DNA of 64,000 bases, from positions 38,934 to 102,933 of the forward strand of contig JAVXUO010000730.1 in the NCBI GenBank assembly GCA_033065855.1, written 5' to 3'. Every line of letters begins with the position of its first letter. The first letter of the stretch is position 1. The notes beneath the pieces are model-generated. The model made no database searches. It saw nothing but the letters and a program-made list of their open reading frames with translations, and was not told the origin of the DNA. The translations under genes and the position numbers were made by a program. The stretch is from Escallonia rubra (taxonomy: Eukaryota > Streptophyta > Magnoliopsida > Escalloniales > Escalloniaceae). Below, piece after piece: positions 60,470 through 64,000 of the stretch.

Positions 60470-61870
60470 CTAGTTAGGAAAATCACGTTATATAGTAATT
60501 GAAATAAAAATATTGTGAACATTGGTGAAAAAAATAATTGAAATTAATCAATACGACTATTATAACTAAACTATAATAATAAATCATTGTTAACTGCTAA
60601 TCAACGACTCGAAGTATAAAAAATTAATTGCACAAAATATGGTCTTACTTTCAAACCCGAATTTTTCACGCTAATTATTCCCAATATTTTTCACTATTTA
60701 TCATATTTATTTCTTTCATCACATCGAGTTGCCACTAAAAAGAATCCTGACTGTTTCATATTATGTCTTGTTATCAAAGGTACACTGATATTGTAATTAA
60801 TCTCAAACATCTTCCACAAATATCAAACTCTTACGAAATACTACAAGTTTGATTGTGCAATAATAAAAGTGAAAAAGTGTTTAGAGATAATTAATGTCAA
60901 GTGTATATATTTGAGTTGTCTAATTTCCAGTAATATGTTTCGATGTGATATATATAAGTATAGGAAGTGAAATTGAGAAAAAGTTTGAATTATAGTTAAG
61001 TGATATTAAGAAAGAAGTTATGATTAATAATGTATAACAAAGTTTGTAAGACAAAATGGGTTATGAGCTTAAATGTTGCATTTTTAAAATCAAGAATCAA
61101 GCGAACTCAAAAGATCTAGCAGGACACATATAGAAATTGAACTGCTTAGGCAACAAATTTAGTAGCCCTAACTTTCAATGATCTTTCCAAAGTTTTTCTA
61201 TTGTTTACTTTCAGAATTTTGGTACTTTTTTCTACAAGCATCACCACTAAAGTTCAAAATATCATTACTTATATTTTCAGTATCATTCATTATCCGTCTT
61301 CTTTCTTTCTGTACAGTGATGGACATTTCTTGTAGCGGTGGTTATGGGGGGTCAAAAAATATACCCTGCAGTTTATTTACTTTTGTTACTCCCTCTATCC
61401 TAATTTTTTTTTATCATATTTCGTTTTGGGATGTCCCAAAAAAATTGATCAGTTTTCACATTAAGAAAGATTATGTAAGTGTTTTTATATGTTTACCCTT
61501 CGTACACTTTTTTTTATTCTACTTATCTCTTCATATTTAATCATTAACCAACCAATTTCTTTTTATTGACCACTATCTTCATCCCCCCCCCCCCCCTCCG
61601 GGGGATAGAATGAGAAACTCATGTAATAAGACTCATATCCTAAATAAGCGTGCAATCTATATAATCAAATAATTTGGGACGAAGGGAGTAAAATTTTCTT
61701 GTATCTCTTAGTTTAAAATTAAAATACAAAGCAAGTCTTTTTTCAACTTTTTAATCTTAAGTTCCAACGTTCGCGTACAATTTGTCTAAAATCTTAATTA
61801 TACTTTCTTTTTTCTACTTTTCAATTAAAAAAAATCTATAGTGTATTTTAAATTTCTCTTGATAGTGTAC
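60470..61870 (-). mobile_element. Helitron-like relic upstream of gene B
   Basis: The left end CTAG (60470-60473) and the following sequence (CACGTTATATAGTAATTG) match the start at 4149, but the hairpin is partly deleted. Similarity to 4149-5300 continues to about 61860 (TACAATTTGTCTAAAA against TACAACTTGTCTAAAA), interrupted by a Stowaway MITE. The 5' part is missing or too diverged. It does not code; the frame at 61178-61540 is compositional. Confidence 0.65.
61389..61688. mobile_element. Stowaway-like MITE (Tc1/mariner), 300 bp
   Basis: Imperfect terminal repeats CTCCCTCTATCC and GGGACGAAGGGAG are flanked by TA on both sides (61387-61388 and 61689-61690), as in Stowaway elements. The related Helitron at 4149 lacks this block at the matching site near 5090, supporting a separate insertion. 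It includes a poly(C) run near 61586-61599. Confidence 0.8.
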
Positions 61871-62313
61871 TCTAAAGCTCTCTTTTATTTTAACGTAGCA
61901 TGACCTTGTTAATCTTAGTAGTACAACGAGGACTTTTATTTTTAAGACTGACTTATATGATAATACAAAACCTTCTCATCTAAAAATACCATATGCATGT
62001 GTAACTATGTGTGTCCTTTTGAAATCTATACTATGAAATAAATGTGTGAACTAAGTAATTTCAATAATAATGAAATCTATACTATCAATAATAATAATGA
62101 ACTAAGTAATTTCAATAATGTTCACAAACCTACATTTTTTACCTTATATGTATACATACGCATTAGAGGTTTAATATAAATATAAACTCAACAAAAGTTT
62201 ATCAAGAATAATTTATAACACAAATCATTCATCAAACAAAGACCAAAATCATCAACATACACAGGAAACAAAAGTTACATATGGCACAAGGTTTTGATAG
62301 TTAAGAAAACTAT
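61871..62313. other. AT-rich spacer
   Basis: Nothing recognisable apart from a small repeated phrase (GAAATCTATACTAT and AACTAAGTAATTTCAATAAT, each twice near 62020-62120). Confidence 0.5.
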
Positions 62314-62990
62314 AGGGTTAATTGCACCCATGACCATGAGGTTAGGGTAAAATTACACGTGTGTCTATTAGGTGGAACAAATAGCACTTATGCCACTTGA
62401 CCGAACAAAAATACTGAAAGATGAAAAGACCAGAATGCCCATCACTTAGGAATGTAATGTCAGTCCTTGTCCCTTCAACTCACCATACAGCCCCACTGCC
62501 ATCATCCCTTTACATTTCTTCAGGTTCAACACACAGAGAGACAACATACACACACACTCCCATCAACACACCCCTACAAACCAGCCATGGCCATGCCATA
62601 ATCATATTCCACCATAACCGTGTTCTTCAATTTTCTCACATTTCTTTAGCCTTTTTACCCCAATCAATTGTCACAACTTTTTCACTCCAATCACTTGCAA
62701 CAAACCATCACGATTCAACAAACCAAATGAACAAATATAAAAATTTGAATTTGGGGTTCAAAATCTGGAATAAGATATATAAGATTCTTGTTTGCGACAA
62801 ACTATTACCCAACACCACTGCAACCGTCGCCATTAACCACCATCAGAACAGCCTTTCACCACCACTGATCAGCCTACCACTACGTCCAATCAACCCACCA
62901 CCTGTCCAATTCACCCACCGCCTCAAATCAACCTCTACAAACCACAATCGCCATCAATCAGCCTTCCAAGACCCACCTTTTAAAAGTTAA
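62314..62990 (+). mobile_element. Possible MULE end with CCACCA-rich interior
   Basis: The sequence opens with GGGTTAATTGCACCCATGAC, similar in style to the MULE terminal repeat at 45839, and its interior is CA/CCACC-rich like that element. The open frame 62421-62990 (189 codons) is low-complexity Thr/His/Pro/Ser without a domain, so I do not call it a gene. No matching right terminus or target duplication was found. Confidence 0.35.
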
Positions 62991-63652
62991 GCAAGGGGAT
63001 CAGTTGTGTGAGGTAAGACCAGCTAGGAATGGTGGTATAAAGATTGAGTTGCGAGATAGGTTGTTAAGAGTCCTACGACTACAGTCATATATTAGGTTGT
63101 AAACATTCATGTTGTTTAAAGACTTGAAAGTCTTCCGCTGCAGTGATGTATGTTTGTAAGAAAAAAATTTGTAAGGGCACATTTTGAAGCGTCTATTAAT
63201 GATGTATGAGGATGTAGCTGCTCTGTACTCAGCACAGGGTTTTGAATGTGATTGTGATCGATAACTCAGCCCGGTGATGTCACCTGGGTTCAGGGTGTCA
63301 CAATAAATGAGATAGGGTAAGATGTAGAAATAGCATTTACAGTGTGTCGGAGCTTGTGATTTAAGGATATTGATATTTATGACCACATTTATCGGTAGAT
63401 TGAATTGTGTTAAATACATATCAGACAACCTTATACTTTGAAACCTTTATTGCAAATACTTTGGAAAAAGAAAACCGCTCGAAATTGTATTTAGATTGGT
63501 TGCCAATCATTTCAATAGATCTAGCTATATACGCACTTGAGGTATATGTCGGTGGATTTCCAAGATCGGACATGACTAAGAGTAAGAACAGCAATAATAA
63601 ACACCAAATTTCAATGATGAAATTTTTATAAGGTGGGGAGAATGTAACACCG
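62991..63652. other. Unassigned sequence before a putative LTR
   Basis: No protein domain is recognised in either direction. The stretch ends in a purine-rich tract, AAGGTGGGGAGAA (63631-63650), immediately before TGTAACACC. It may be the 3' end of an LTR retrotransposon. Confidence 0.35.
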
Positions 63653-64000
63653 CATATCTTATTTTAGTAAATATTAATTAGAATAGTAGTATGACTTTGA
63701 ATTAAGTAATGGACCTTAAAGAATTTATTTGGAAGTCCTTTAGTAACAAAATAAGTATTTGATATTATTAGTGGCTAATGTGATTAAGTTAGGCATTGAA
63801 AGAGATTTTGACTTGGACTAGGATTAGGAATTCAGATTTTATTATGATTGTGTTAGCAACGAGGATTTTAAGTTGTATTATAATTGCACTAACTATTAGG
63901 ACTTCAAGTCATATTATAAGTATATTAACAAACTACTTTTTAGGAATAGAGGAGAAGAAAAAGGCTTTTGGGTTTCAAGGATATGGATGTGATTGATCAA
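63653..64000 (+). mobile_element. Putative LTR start, cut by the window edge
   Basis: TGTAACACCGCATATC follows a purine-rich tract resembling a polypurine tract, the arrangement of a 3' LTR in plus orientation. The opening resembles that of the solo LTR at 28560 (TGTAATACCCC). The other end, target duplication and internal region are not visible. Confidence 0.4.

Noticed and set aside
62421..62990. 189-codon plus-strand open frame
   Set aside because: Thr/His/Pro/Ser-rich by composition, no recognised domain, no splice or family support, and it lies in MULE-like sequence.

Overview
The window is nuclear DNA from a flowering plant, most likely a eudicot. It has short exons with GT/GC-AG introns, AT-rich intergenic DNA, plant transposons of nearly every class (Ty1/copia, TRIM, solo LTR, LINE, CACTA, MULE, Tourist, Stowaway, Helitron), and leucine-rich-repeat receptor kinase genes of the malectin type (LRR-VIII-2 / LRR-MLD, the group containing Arabidopsis RKF1 and the At1g53430/At3g14840-like kinases). 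I recognise no bacterial, organellar, viral, rRNA or tRNA gene. The species cannot be named from the sequence.

Backbone: a minus-strand tandem array of LRR-MLD receptor kinases. Two copies can be spliced by hand into complete 24-exon reading frames: gene A (25510-41097, 1029 codons) and gene B (52585-60100, 1018 codons). A third copy, C, runs off the left edge as a decayed pseudogene: LRR exons at 481-2400, the N-terminal cap exon at 2854-3012, and the signal-peptide exon 17.5 kb away at 20553-20628. Two more copies survive only as scars joining a C-terminal tail to promoter-like sequence (about 22.6-23.8 kb and 42.2-43.1 kb), and the 3' flanking module is repeated. The array once held at least five units.

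Layout: 1-3012 pseudogene C exons; 3013-20552 its first intron, filled with Helitron-like AT-rich DNA (4149-9257) and a Ty1/copia element (10186-20520) that itself carries a Tourist MITE and a CACTA element; 21798-22085 a TRIM; 22.6-25.5 kb collapsed copy D and duplicated 3' flanks; 25.5-41.1 kb gene A, whose intron 21 holds a 6.4 kb Helitron-like insertion containing a LINE fragment and a solo LTR; 41.1-43.1 kb promoter and collapsed copy E; 44124-45386 a Pack-MULE carrying an EXO84-like exon; 45839-50660 a second MULE with a nested CACTA element; 51.9-60.5 kb gene B with its flanks; 60470-61870 a Helitron-like relic with a Stowaway MITE; 62.3-64 kb MULE-like and LTR-like sequence cut by the right edge.

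Genes A and B encode plasma-membrane receptors with a signal peptide, LRRs, a malectin-like domain, one membrane segment and an RD-type kinase with all key catalytic motifs. Both appear functional. They differ mainly in transposon load, one juxtamembrane insertion and distal promoter. I see no wholly unknown biological system. The most informative signals are the empty-site evidence for the Helitron, the conserved GC-AG first intron, the possible 3'-UTR intron donor, the captured exocyst exon and the tail-to-promoter scars.
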